Below, piece after piece: positions 11,508 to 22,059 of a stretch of 64,000 nucleotides of DNA; position 1 is the first letter of the stretch; each line of letters starts with the position of its first letter. Both the position numbers and the translations under genes were made by a program. The notes under the pieces are model-generated. The model was not told the DNA's origin, did no database searches, and worked only from the letters and a program-made list of their open reading frames with translations. The DNA is from Aphanomyces cochlioides (taxonomy: Eukaryota; Oomycota; Saprolegniomycetes; Saprolegniales; Verrucalvaceae), in the NCBI GenBank assembly GCA_019828595.1, contig JAHQRK010000021.1, positions 1,178,001 to 1,242,000 on the forward strand, written 5' to 3'.

Positions 11508-11639
11508 GTCTCACGAATGAAATGAAGTAAAATACCACAAACGACTTAAAGCACTATGATGGTTCCTTACTTTAAGTGTTGCGTGAGAGGAAAATTCATT
11601 CAACTCATTAAAAGTTGACATGCGACCCAGGCTTGCATC

Positions 11640-13360
11640 GTTCATTAGCATCGATATCTTAACTTGAGAAAACATACATTACAATTTGGTGCGACAAGAG
11701 TTCATTATGTAGCTACTATCGCTTCGTATAATACGTATAATTCATTGTACAGTACAGTCCTTTCGTACACTTGTACTGTACACATGTATTATTGTGTACT
11801 GATTAATGAAGCTGCATCCAGTTTGAAGTTGATCGGAAAGTCATTGGCATCGAAGATATGACATCCAACGTTGGTAATTTATCTATATAATTGGAGACGA
11901 TGCACTCAATGCGTCATCATGCACACGCAGCGACAGGCAGGAAGATTTCTCTTGCGTGTATCGGATGTTTCAAAAAATACATTTGTCCAGTCAAAATGAA
12001 TTATTTTTGTCCAATCAAGTCACGGTAGGTGTGTGACTGCCAAGATTCATCTTTCCATCGCCGTCTTTGACGTCAAGTGCACAAAGACTGCCTCTAAACA
12101 GATTATTTCCCGCAAATTGCCGAGCTAATCGTTTACAGGAAAGAGTTAACGGGAGTTTTACTCATTTGTACACAAAAAAAGTTTTCTTTTAGTTAAAGTA
12201 AAGGTGTACCTATTGTGCTAATCGATTGGATTGTACACTGTATTATACAAGTACAAAAATACGTCCATATGAATATACGAAGCCATAGCAGCTACTGATG
12301 CAGATGTATATATGCTGAGCCTGCGAGGTATTTGTAGATCTGCAATGGCTTCGAGATTCTGTCAACTATAACAATTTCATTTGATGGGGAAAGATTAATC
12401 AACGCAATCGACTATCTGGCGTATTTGTTGATGTATCTGACATAGACTGCTACGCGTTGTAATCAACCAATTCTGTGACTTGCGATTATTGATAGCAACC
12501 ACGTCCATAATGTAAATCTATTCTACGTCAACTATGGCTTTGTTCGTACAGCACGTCATTTGATTTCTCATGAGTCGCAATAAGCTTACTATAGAAAGAC
12601 TTTGAACTCCACTGTGCCTACTCTGCCTACTCTACTGCATCGTTGACAACGATGCAGTAGAGTACGATTTAAATGCATCCAGAAAAATGGTCCGAACTTT
12701 CCCTGAGTATGGCAAACTGCTTGTCGAGTATTTTGAAGTAGAAAATACATTTATGGCTCGAACACTTTTCAAAGGAAAGCTGCTAGATTGCAGTTCGATA
12801 GGTTTGCTCGAGAAAGCATGCAATACATTTTAGTGCTACAAAACTGCAAAGTCTCCAGCCACAATTTCCACACGCTATGTCAGTAAGCTATTTGCAAAAC
12901 AGAAATCGATACTGTGTCATAGTCGACCATTTGAACCTGCGCTGCCTTTGAAAGTTATTCTAAAGTAGTCAAATGAATTGCTGTAAGAGCAAGTAAATTT
13001 GTGTTGTGGTCGTGATCGCCCGTATTATTCGCAAGTTACAAAACTAGTTGAGTAGAGCACTCAGCAGTCTTTGGCAAGTAGACCCACAACAACATCAGAT
13101 AGTCCATTGCGTTTAATAATATTTCCCCGTCAAATTAATGAATGATCGTTGACAAGATATCAAGGAATTTCAGATCTACAAATATCTCACAGACTCAGTG
13201 TTAATATAGGCGCACCAGTAGCTTCATGATTAGCTTTGTAGTCTAGACCTCTACAACAACGAAATGCTGTGTTTGTTCTCTCGAGTAGAGTTATCAATGC
13301 AGATCAAGTTGTATGAGCCTGCAATTATGATTCAACCACCAAAAAATTCAGGCTCCACCC
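11640..13360. other. Interior of the 5.7-kb TIR element, no gene recognised
   Basis: No ORF of interest on either strand. The region is AT-rich with scattered GTAC/TACAGTAC-type motifs (for example 11745-11790 and 12235-12260) and a perfect hairpin at 12628-12664. Confidence 0.6.
12628..12664. repeat. Perfect 18-bp-arm hairpin
   Basis: TACTCTACTGCATCGTTG, one spacer base, then its exact reverse complement. Nothing nearby identifies it as a terminator; it may be an insertion scar or fold-back. Confidence 0.8.
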
Positions 13361-13599
13361 TGCAAGACTATGTCAACTTTTAATGAGTCGAATGAATTTT
13401 CCTCACTCACATCACTTCTATTTCCGGGAGTTAGATAAAAACGAATGACCCTGCTTTGTTCTTCATGCTGTTTTTCATAGTGCCGTTCGCCTCCAAGCAT
13501 TCATAACAGAGTTTGTCCAGTTTGTTCAGAGTTTCTTTTCAGCTTCAAAATATTCTAGCGTGCTTTCTACTCCCAACGGAATCATCATAATGCTTTAAG

Positions 13600-13778
13600 T
13601 CGTTTGTGGTATCTGTCTGTCTCTCTTGTCAATTCAAACGCGAAGCAAACACAAAGAAGATAGTACAACAACTAGCCATACTAGATTTATGGTTTTACAA
13701 TGATTTGTATGTGCATACTTTATTCAAGTCAAAAGGGTCTGACAAATAGAAAAAGGGGTCCGATGTTTAACAACTCCC
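13600..13778 (-). repeat. Right terminal inverted repeat (outer part) of the 5.7-kb element
   Basis: Reverse complement of 8078-8256 with a few substitutions. The homology continues inward to about 13360 against 11532-11640. Confidence 0.8.
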
Positions 13779-13910
13779 CTCTTTTTTTGTGAAAGCAAAT
13801 ATCATAAGGCTGGTATCGGTATTACAAAAATACACAATATCATTAAAGCGATTAGCGAGAACGAAAAATGGACTTGACAGATTCTGTTTGTGTTTTGTCC
13901 AATGCTTAGT
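13779..13910 (+). pseudogene. Crinkler/RHS-like nuclease fragment, copy B, right half
   Basis: This resumes directly after the 5.7-kb element with CESKYHKAG (the Glu-x-Lys motif), continuing in parallel to copy A (3355-3480: CECKYHKAG) and ending at a second disruption near 13908, where MITE-like sequence starts. Confidence 0.5.
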
Positions 13911-14333
13911 TGGATGCCACCAAAAAAGGCATAAAAATGCCATAATTCGAAATACTGAGCTGCATGCCATAATTTTCAATTTTGACTGTCTGGATGCCAC
14001 CTTCTCAAAGAATTTTGTGTCACAATTTTCTGGAGTTTTTGCCAAATTGTGCCATAAAAGAAATGTACCAAATTGGTCTATTTTTATGACATATTTTCGT
14101 CATGAACGCACTGATCGAGTCAAGCTTGAGATTCAGCTTGTCATCTCTACAAAAATACACGCACGCACTATATATTATCACTCTGTTGCATGTTTTAACA
14201 CGTTGTGGCATCTAAACAAATAGCTCCAACTATTCCATTTTAATTGTGAATTTGGAACTTTGGAAAAATATTGCAAAATGTCATTTCAGTTTTATGGAAT
14301 AAAAAAATTGATGGGCATCCAGACCAGCCCTAA
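13906..14333. mobile_element. MITE-like segment with TCTGGATGCC inverted ends (degenerate)
   Basis: GTTGGATGCCACC at 13909 and CTGTCTGGATGCCACC at 13986 are inverted relative to GGGCATCCAGACCAGCCC at 14313-14330, next to TTA/TAA bases. The right end, read inward as GGGCTGGTCTGG, resembles the TIR GGGCCAGTCTGG of the MITE at 21669. The left boundary is uncertain. Confidence 0.35.
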
Positions 14334-15180
14334 ATAGGGCCAGATTGCAGTAAAACAGAAAATGAGGCGACAATTAGATGACTTTATAGTTCATCTCATT
14401 ATGTTCGATCAATCCGGATAAAGTCGATCGATATTCATTCCGAATGTTGTGTGGCGGTTGTTGCTGCCACGGCAGCTGCAGCGTCTGTGGCATCACTCGA
14501 CCGAAGTAGCTGGAAGCAAGAACCGACCCAAGTTACTGTTTGAGTCTATCCATCAATTCTTTCTTGGTAGGTGTCTTCATTCTTGCTCGACGAGCACCAG
14601 AATCCACCATGAACAGCACCGAGCCGAGGCCCATCGAACTGCGAACTGCACTTGGACTACTAGTATCCGGTATTGTCAATAATGAACCAGAATGACCTCC
14701 AGGAGGTCAAAAAGTGCGTCCGAAAACTCTCTATTAGAGAGTTTTCGGACGCACATTTCCTCTATGAAATGATAAAACCTGTATAAAGTTATTTTCCAAA
14801 TTTCGTTTGCCCAAAATAAACCCCAAACACACGTCGCCACACACACATGGATTAATCTGAATCCCGTCAAAGTTTTCAGTTTCGAGGGGTTGGATCTGAA
14901 AACATTTCAAGTTTCAGATTGGATAAATGTCCTGTCATTGGCCGAACAAACTACTCCATTGTGCTTTGTAAAAGCCCATTTTCAATCTGAATCTGAATCT
15001 GAAAAGTTACCGAAAATCACGTTTGTCCCGCCCAAATTTCATGATTCAATCTGAATACTTTACATCTTACAGACGGAAAAGACTATGCAAATGACATGAT
15101 TATACACAAAAGCATCATACAAGGACTCTACAGAATTGAGCTAACCAAAACATGAATTCATCATAATCGTTTCAACTTCA
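14334..15180. other. Non-coding stretch upstream of the DDE_4 transposase
   Basis: I see no convincing gene. The short plus-strand frame at 14449-14682 has no recognisable motif. A perfect 41-bp hairpin lies at 14714-14754. Confidence 0.45.
14714..14754. repeat. Perfect 20-bp-arm hairpin
   Basis: GTGCGTCCGAAAACTCTCTA, one T, then its exact reverse complement. The two arms meet almost without a loop, a structure expected of a fold-back insertion rather than a protein-coding relic. Confidence 0.85.
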
Positions 15181-16488
15181 ATGCCTTCCATAGACCCCCT
15201 CGCCATTGTCAACTGTCTCCAACAAGATATTGACGATGAGCACATCCAGTTGGAAGAGATGAGCCAGGTCTTCCAAGAATACACCCAATAGGTCGAAGAT
15301 GAAGACGACAGTCCAACTCCAATCATGGACCGCTTTTTCCATCAAGCCGGCAATGCGGTGCTAACAACAATGATGAACTTTACACAATCCGAATTTGCTT
15401 CAATCTGGGCACTAGTCGAAATGACTCTAGTCCCGCTCTGGACACTTGGACGCGGAAGAAAGTCGCCAGTCTCACCAAAGAATGCTCTCTTTATGTCCTT
15501 GACTGTTCTGAAGCACTTCAACGCGTGGGACAAACACGCCCTTGACTTCAACATGAAGCAATCAACATTTGAGAAGCTCGTCTATCGAGTGTTTGAAGCA
15601 ATCGAGCCAGTGCTTTACAGCCATTATGTCAAGCCAGTCACCATGACATCCCAAATGGACAATAGCCTCTCCTTCTCGAACTTTCCTTCGGCGCTTTACT
15701 GTACTGACGTGAAGTTTCAGCCAGGTTTTCGGCCAAGTGGTCCATTCAACGAAGCCAAGCACTACTTTTCGGGCAAGCACAAGCTGTATGGACTCAAGCT
15801 CGAATGCTCGGTAGCCTATCCCGGCGTTGCAATTGACTTGTCCAGTTATTCTCCTGGCTCTGTCTCTGACTCCACAATGTTTTTGAACCGTCGGGACGTT
15901 CATGCAAAGATGCTGAAGAAGAGAGAAGATGAACTCAACCTACCAAATCACGACGAAGGATCAGAGCGATGGCCTGAGTCATGGAGTGTCCTTGTTGATA
16001 TGGGTTACCAAGGCATCCAGCATGAGGTGAGGTCCATTCAATCGAAGAGGAAGCCCCAAGGATCCATGCTGAATCCTCGTGAAGTTGAGCGAAACTCGCG
16101 AGTGTCATTAGATCGTGTTCTCGTCGAGAACTTCTTTGGTCGTGTCTGCAATCTTTGGAAATGCATGTATGCAACTTTCAAGTGGAATGAATCAAGATTC
16201 AATCAGGTGGCACGCATCTGCTTTGCTTTGACTAACGCGCACGTGACCAGAATGCCACTGCGTGTGTCGGATGGTTCATTCTATCAGTTTGTGCTGTCGC
16301 GCTACAGTAGCATGGCGCACGAAGCATCTAAGAAGCGCACCGGAACTCAAGCTCGATATCGTGCTCGACGAGCCAGACGACTGGAAGTCCACTCTCAGTC
16401 TCCCGAATTTGATCGCCGTCGTTCATTTTCGTATGGTGCAACAAGCCCAAAGACTACAAAAATTTGGGGTCACTTCGACCAAGCATGA
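15181..16488 (+). pseudogene. DDE_4 (IS5/Harbinger-like) transposase, one in-frame stop near the N terminus
   Basis: A frame opening with Met at 15181 is cut by TAG at 15289-15291 and reopens at Met 15325 to give 387 residues. The catalytic core shows Asp in YCTDVKFQP, the DDE_4 signature FSGKHKLYG, Asp in SPGSVSDSTMFLNR and Glu in LVENFFGRVCNLWK, in the order of the DDE superfamily 4 endonucleases. The C terminus is Arg-rich. A homologue with the same N-terminal plan was the landing site of the Polinton (36317-36453 and 53628-54760). If translation can begin at 15325 the enzyme core may be complete. Confidence 0.75.
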
Positions 16489-16773
16489 CTCATATCTGGA
16501 TTATATATTTGGTCAATACAACCCGCGCAATCGATAGATCTTGATCTAAGGAAGAGATCGCGCGGTTTATATTTCTCTACTTCACAGTTTTTGACACACT
16601 TATGTCCATCCGCGCAGAGCCATCTTAACTTCCAAATACATGGGATTTGGCCACTTCATGGCCTTAGAGCATCTCCACAGGACGTTGCTATGGCTAAAAA
16701 TATGTAATCGTTTGATTGGTCAGCGTCTATATATACATAGCATCACAACTGCTTCATTCATCCATTGCTCTCC

Positions 16774-18020
16774 ATGTGGCGCAAGCGTATTCTTCGTGAA
16801 ATGCTGATTGATGATGACGACGATCAAGTTGCATTGGCACTTTTGGCTTCCAACGTCGAGACGAAGCGAAGACATGGCGGCTCTTTGCCAGGCAAAGCTG
16901 TCAATCGCGACCGATCCTTTGATCAAGCACACCAGCTCTTGCTCGAACGATATTTCCATGCGTCACCGACATACAACAATGTGATGTTCGAACGTCGATT
17001 TCGCATGCCAAAGTGTCTTTTCAATCGAATACACGACGATCTTGTCGCCAACTTTTACTATTTCCAATAACGACGAGACGCAACGGGAAAAAGTGGTATT
17101 AGTTCTCATGTTAAGGTCACCGCTGCAATCCGCTGTCTTGCTTATGCCGAGGCAGGAGATGAACTCGATGAGCTGTGCCATATTGCAGAGTCGACATCAT
17201 TCCAAATTCTGGATCACTTTTGCAAAAATGTGATCAACTTGTATGGGCCCATTTATTTGAGATTTCCGACAACTGAAGACATTGCTTCTCTAATGGCACA
17301 AAACGAGGCTCGTGGGTTTCCTGGAATGATTGGATCCATTGATTGTATGAAATGGGAGTGGGCCTTGTGTCCTAGAGCGTTAGCAGGTCAGTACAAAGGC
17401 CGTGAAAAGAAGCCGACGGTCATTCTTGAAGCAATCGCAAAAGGTGACTTATGGATATGGCATGCATTCTTCGGTGTTGCAGGATCAAATAACGACATCA
17501 GTGTTCTCCATCGGCCACCTTTCATGCGGCGTTTTTGCTTAGCAACAACATTGGCCCAATTTTGTACTCCATCAACGAGAGGACCAGAAGTTTACCTTAC
17601 CTCCTAGCTGATGGCATTTACCCAAATTGGCCCATGTTTGCTAAAGGCGTCTCGACCCCAACGTCAACGAAAGAAAAATACTACACTGAACTGCATCCAG
17701 GATTGAGAAAAGATGTCGAACGTGCCTTTGGAGTTTTACAAAAGAGATGGAGAATACTTGCAGAGCCAGCGCGGTTTTGGAGTGTTGAACGATTGAACAA
17801 TGTCATACAGTGCTGCATTATTCACAACATGATCGTCGAAAGTAGGCGCAACGAATCCGAAACAAGTGGCGACGATATTTTGATGATGCAAGTGTACCTT
17901 TCACTCGGCCGACTACGATTGATACTATCATTGAGAGTTGGAAAGAAGTTAGTGATGAGTCCTTGCATTTTGAATTGCGACGTGATCTCATCAACCATGT
18001 ATGGAATCGAAAAGGAAATG
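16774..18020 (+). pseudogene. Harbinger transposase (in-frame stop plus frameshifts)
   Basis: The start MWRKRILREML follows a short leader. The frame contains one in-frame TAA at 17068 and continues to about 17537, where it shifts to the frame of 17535-18038, with another change near 17890. The DDE residues are visible: Asp in MIGSIDCMKWEW, Asp in SNNDISVL and Glu in KDVERAFGVLQKRW. The protein family is the plant-transposon (Plant_tran/DDE_4) group of PIF/Harbinger. The enzyme would cut and join the element ends together with the MYB-like partner encoded downstream on the other strand. Confidence 0.75.
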
Positions 18021-18051
18021 AATAGAAGTATTAAGTAAGGAAATACAATTC

Positions 18052-18825
18052 TCACAATATCGATTCGATCACGCAGTTGTTTTCGTTTGCTGCAGCATCA
18101 GCATTGTCGTCAACATGAGGGAGGCTGTCGACTACACTTGCATCAGTATTTGTCGACTTCAATTCAGCAAGCTTCTTTCGACGCAATGCAGAGAAAAATT
18201 CTTGCCGCTCTTGTGGGTCTGTGTCTGGCATACTGAATAGGTCGATGCATGCCATTTCATTGAGAATTTCGTTCTTGCGTTGCATCGCCTTTGCTATTGA
18301 TACTGATGTGTTCAACTGTAATTTTCGTAGCTTCGAATCTGCTGTAGCTTGGGCCATTGCTTTAGCCCCGATCGGTCGCTTTGTTGATTCCATGCTGCTA
18401 TCTACAGCTCCTAAATCACCTTCCGCTTGTCGCTTTTTTGTGGGGTGTGGCTTCCACTTGTCCTTAAGGGAGAGAATGTCATATGAAGCAAGATATGTGA
18501 AGCGTTCTCCTTGCTTTGCTTCATGCATCTTCAATGCATCCTGCAACATATCGTCACGTGTTTGACCGCTCTCATTGAGGTTAGTTACGACGGACATGCA
18601 GCCAGAAAAGCGCCCAACTTCGCGATTGATATCAACCCAACGACTCTTCAGAGCCGATAGAGAACGATTTGAACCAGGGTCTATGTCTCGAAAACGACGA
18701 AATACATTCGCCCAAAACGTATCAGCTTTCTGGTCTGCTCCATTCATAGGATCCTCAGATATGGCGCACCATGCAAAGCATAGATTCCGGTCTTCATCTT
18801 CAGTCCACGACTTTCCTCGAGGCAT
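18052..18825 (-). CDS. Harbinger-encoded MYB/SANT-like (NAM-associated) DNA-binding protein
   Basis: An intact 257-residue ORF beginning MPRGKSWTEDEDRNLC, a trihelix/SANT opening with Trp residues (W at 7, ALKSRWVDIN near 60-66) and a long helical C-terminal region (residues about 120-215) like the C-terminal domain of NAM-associated proteins. In PIF/Harbinger elements such a second protein binds the transposase and the element ends and brings the enzyme to the nucleus. It is convergent with the broken transposase and separated from it by a few tens of bases. It has no frame break, unlike its partner. Confidence 0.75.
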   Translation of the reverse strand: MPRGKSWTEDEDRNLCFAWCAISEDPMNGADQKADTFWANVFRRFRDIDPGSNRSLSALKSRWVDINREVGRFSGCMSVVTNLNESGQTRDDMLQDALKMHEAKQGERFTYLASYDILSLKDKWKPHPTKKRQAEGDLGAVDSSMESTKRPIGAKAMAQATADSKLRKLQLNTSVSIAKAMQRKNEILNEMACIDLFSMPDTDPQERQEFFSALRRKKLAELKSTNTDASVVDSLPHVDDNADAAANENNCVIESIL

Positions 18826-19085
18826 TTTCGTTTCTTTTCCGATATAGCTACTTGTGTCTATGGCGTCCCCTCATAGACATCGAAACTGCCAAAGTGCTAA
18901 ACGCATGGCTATAGCTCCCCTCGGTGAATTGGAAAGTTATAAAATTATAAATTCAAGCCAATAACTATAGCCATAGCCTCTGCTGGTGGAGATGCTCATA
19001 GGGGTGCTTGTTTCCTATACTCAGTATTTGTATAGGGAGAATATCCGGACATGAAACTGTCGATATCCGTACATTCGTATAGATA

Positions 19086-21115
19086 ATGGTTGGCCTTAGG
19101 AAGGCTCAGATTATCTCCCGTAAGGCTGCGCGAGACAAGGAGACGGGACGGTACTCCAATGTGATGGTGCAATGCATTAACTGTGAGCACAACTCCGTCA
19201 TTGGCCCAGATATGTGTGCAAATTGTGGGAAGTCACGCACTGTCAAGAACGACGTTGATGACATTCTGACTGTTGACGAAACTCCATTCGACGAGCCCAT
19301 GACCGTCGACGCGGATTGGACTACTCTGCTTCTCGATAAGATGGTTGCTGCAGATGTGGCACGGCTCAAGCCTAAGCGTAAGCTTTTCCGTGACGGTACC
19401 AGCAGTCGCACACTACGACGAAAGAAAATGCTGAATACCAAGGCTCACAGTGCCTGTCCAATGCAGCGACTCAACAACTGGTTCTTGGTTTCTGGAGCAC
19501 CAACAGATAAAACCACACAAAATATGCCTGATCTTGATTGCGTGAAGCAGCTTCAAGAGAAACTGACCGGTAAGGACCTCACTACAACTTTGTTTGTGAA
19601 GCTTGCAGTCGTCCTAAAGTTCTTTGAAGCTCGTTTGGATGGGGCATCGCGTTTATCTGCAGCGACAACTGCGGCTAACTGTCTGCCCTCTGTTTTCCAT
19701 CTTGGTCCCCGTACTGTCCAGAACTGGGCTAAGGCATACGCTCGTGACGGCCAACTCCCTGAATCACAGCGTGGCAAACACCAAAAATCGTCATCGATGA
19801 TTCATGATGAGGATTTCTTATCCAAGTGCGGCAAATGGTTGCGTACAACACTCCCACCCCAGCGAACCCCTCGCAATTTCCAGCTGTACCTCAACGAGAA
19901 CCTCCAACTAGCGTCTCGATGGAAACAGCTCGTCGATCATGCTGGCTACAAGTACGGGGCGTGGTCGAAAGTCGTGTTTCTTGATGGCCATGAGCGCCGT
20001 GATGTCGTTGAATACCGTGCTGATTTTTGCCGGAAGTGGATTGAATTGAGCAAGCGCATGGTAAGTTATACAGGACCTGACATGGAAACTGTCGAGTGTC
20101 CTGAAGACAGTGTACTTCAATCTGTTGTGTGGTTGACCCACGACGAGTCAGTTTTCTATGCCAACGACGATGGTGGAATGATATGGACAAATTCGGCCCA
20201 CCCAGATCTCCCTAAGAAGAGTCATGGTCGATCGATCATGGTGTCCGACTTTCTCTGCCCATGCCACGGTCGATTGTATATGCTGGAGGGTGAGAGACAA
20301 CAGTATGTGCGCGAGCTTCTACACATTGGGAATACCCAAGAAGGCTACTGGACCAGCGATCATGTTGTGGCTCAAGTGAATGATAAGGTGTTACCAGCCT
20401 TTGCGGCATTACATCCTGGTTGCGTTGCTCTAATGACCTTTGACCAATCGACAAATCACGCTGCCTTTGCGCCAGACGCTCTACGCACATCAACTATGAA
20501 CTTGAACCCCGGCGGAAAGCAAGACAAAATGCGTGATGGATGGTATGGTCTCAATAGGACACTTCAGAAAATGGTTTTTCCAGAAGATCATCATGTGATT
20601 GATTTGCGCGGTAAGGCGAAGGGAATCAAGGCTGTTCTGGTGGAGCGTGGTGCATGGAAGCCCTCCATGCGGCTGACGTGTGGTGTTGCCGTCGATATCC
20701 CCCATCTCGTGCTATATTGGAGTGCTGTGCGCGGCATTGCCTCGCCTCCTTCGATGATTTTCGATCGCAAAAGTCTGTCCTGGAAGAAATTGTCACGAGT
20801 GCTGGCCACTTCTGCATGTTCTTTCCCAAATACCACTGCGAGCTCAATCCAATTGAGTCATACTGGGGCGCGGTGAAGCGGTATAAGCGTCAGCACTGCA
20901 ACTACTCGTGGAATGGCCTTGTCCAATGTGTGCCAGTGAGTCTCAGCAGCGTGTCGTTGTCATCAATTCGCAAATTCTTTCGGCGATGCTCGCACTATAT
21001 ACAAGCCTACAACGACGGGATCAACTACGCAATGACCAAGTATGCTCACAAGCAGTACAAGAGCCATCGCCGCATCCCTCAAAGCATTGCAACTCACATC
21101 AAAATGGACGAATAG
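19086..21115 (+). pseudogene. Zinc-ribbon DDE transposase (fungal/oomycete DDE-superfamily type), one frameshift
   Basis: A 596-residue frame starts MVGLRKAQIISR. Residues about 30-50 form a CxxC...CxxC zinc-binding motif (CINCEH...CANCGKS). A helix-turn-helix-like region precedes the DDE core: THDESVFYANDD (Asp), LMTFDQSTNH (Asp) and, after a change of frame near 20660-20730, CELNPIESYWGAVKR (Glu). The C terminus ends at 21115 (THIKMDE). The original frame runs on to 20876 as nonsense. Fungal relatives with the HDES(T/V)FYAND motif exist; I am not sure of the superfamily name. No terminal repeats were found with confidence. Confidence 0.7.
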
Positions 21116-21267
21116 GCGAAAAACGTAGTTCGGCAGATTATGGCCACTTGGTAGTCTTTAGGCTTGTTGCACCATATAATATATGGTAGATATTATCGAC
21201 ATGTCAGCTATTTTAGCATTCTAAATATATAATAAATTGTGCATATTTTTTATATTTTTGGAAAAAG

Positions 21268-21353
21268 ACTTGCCACTGCCCGGGATTGAACCCGGGCCCC
21301 TTCCTCTATCGCTGTGATGCCGTCGCTCTAACTGTTGAGCCACGTGCCAAGCC
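21268..21353 (-). ncRNA. tRNA-like sequence / possible SINE head
   Basis: On the minus strand a box A-like D-arm (TGGCTCAACAGTTAGAGC) and a box B-like T-arm (GGGTTCAATCCC) lie at tRNA spacing, and CTTGGCA/TGGCAAG could form an acceptor stem with one mismatch. However, the anticodon stem does not fold and the T loop is a base off, so a functional tRNA is unlikely. A tRNA pseudogene or the head of a tRNA-derived SINE fits better. Confidence 0.4.
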
Positions 21354-21668
21354 GATGTTCACTACTTTCCACAATCCTACCAGTCAAAAACATACGATTT
21401 GAAGATTAGGCAAGTGATCATTTCAAACATCAACGTATTATTTAATCAGTCGCTGACATATTTTATATGTCACTCATCATATACAAATGAAAAGATGATT
21501 TATTTATTATCGATTTGATACAAATTTTGGGTTGGTGCTCAATCGAATCGCGCCGGCAAGTCGATCCGCAAACCGATCCCATGGATTTCATTGGCTGATT
21601 CGAAAACAAGTACCATATTTTGTCAAATTAGTCGAAATTTTTCGATTATTAGCCAATCAAATGGCTTA

Positions 21669-21942
21669 GGGCCAGTCTGGCAACCGAAAATATTACAATA
21701 AATAGGCCCAAAATACCATTTTGAGGCCAAATTCAATAATTTAGGTCAAAATATGAACTTGTTTATCTCAAAGAGTTTTGCACCAAATCCAATATTTTTG
21801 GTTGGGATATACTCAGTGGAGGCTCCCAAAATGTCATTTTAGGAAATAGAGGTTTTATCTCCATTTTGAATATGCCATAAATCGTTGATCCCAATTTAGA
21901 TGAAAATGGCATATTGATTTTGATATTTTGCCAGACGCACCC
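21669..21942. mobile_element. MITE, 274 bp, TTA target duplication
   Basis: Inverted ends GGGCCAGTCTGGCAA and (inverted) GGGTGCGTCTGGCAA are flanked by TTA on each side (21666-21668, 21943-21945). The trinucleotide target is Harbinger-like. There is no coding capacity. Confidence 0.6.
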
Positions 21943-22059
21943 TTAAAATAAATTTGGAACGATTGAACAAACTCCGCCAAATTGGGAAATTTCCCCAAAA
22001 AGCACAATACTGGTTTTGCATTTATGACGTTCTGATATGAATCGCACTATAAAGTGGTG

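Larger units (their letters stand above)
8257..11531 (+). mobile_element. Crypton unit with 24-bp inverted ends and ATAC direct repeats (3,275 bp)
   Basis: The unit begins TTTACTTCATTTCATTCG at 8257 and ends with its reverse complement at 11508-11531 (24 bp, perfect). Both sides carry ATAC (8253-8256, 11532-11535). The empty site is visible in the other arm of the surrounding element (near 13605-13612), which has a single ATAC. It contains a tyrosine-recombinase gene related to, but distinct from, the copy at 4-6.3 kb. Classic Cryptons lack terminal inverted repeats, so the structure is unusual; the 4-bp direct repeats agree with known Crypton junctions. Confidence 0.7.
8078..13778. mobile_element. 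Non-autonomous long-TIR DNA transposon (5,701 bp incl. nested Crypton unit)
   Basis: The element starts GGGAGTTGTTAAAC and ends GTTTAACAACTCCC. The arms at 8078-8256 and 13600-13778 are inverted copies with few differences. The left arm continues at 11532-11640 after a nested insertion and again matches the right arm (13360-13611, with extra sequence in the right arm). The 8-bp duplication CTCTTTTT suggests hAT- or Mutator-type chemistry. Apart from the nested Crypton unit no transposase is present; 11640-13360 holds no credible ORF. The insertion disrupts the nuclease reading frame of copy B. Confidence 0.75.
16667..18997. mobile_element. PIF/Harbinger transposon (2,331 bp)
   Basis: Imperfect inverted ends start GAGCATCTCCAC on both sides and share GCTATGGCT further in (about 28 bp). 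Flanking trinucleotides are TTA on the left and ATA on the right, close to the TWA target of Harbinger elements but not identical. Two convergent genes, a transposase and a MYB/SANT-like protein, are the classic content. The transposase is broken and the partner is open. Confidence 0.75.

Noticed and set aside
14449..14682. Plus-strand 77-codon frame considered as an N-terminal transposase exon
   Set aside because: No similarity to the N terminus of the DDE_4 copies and no splice path to 15181.
21268..21353. Functional tRNA gene
   Set aside because: The anticodon stem cannot be formed and the T loop length is wrong.
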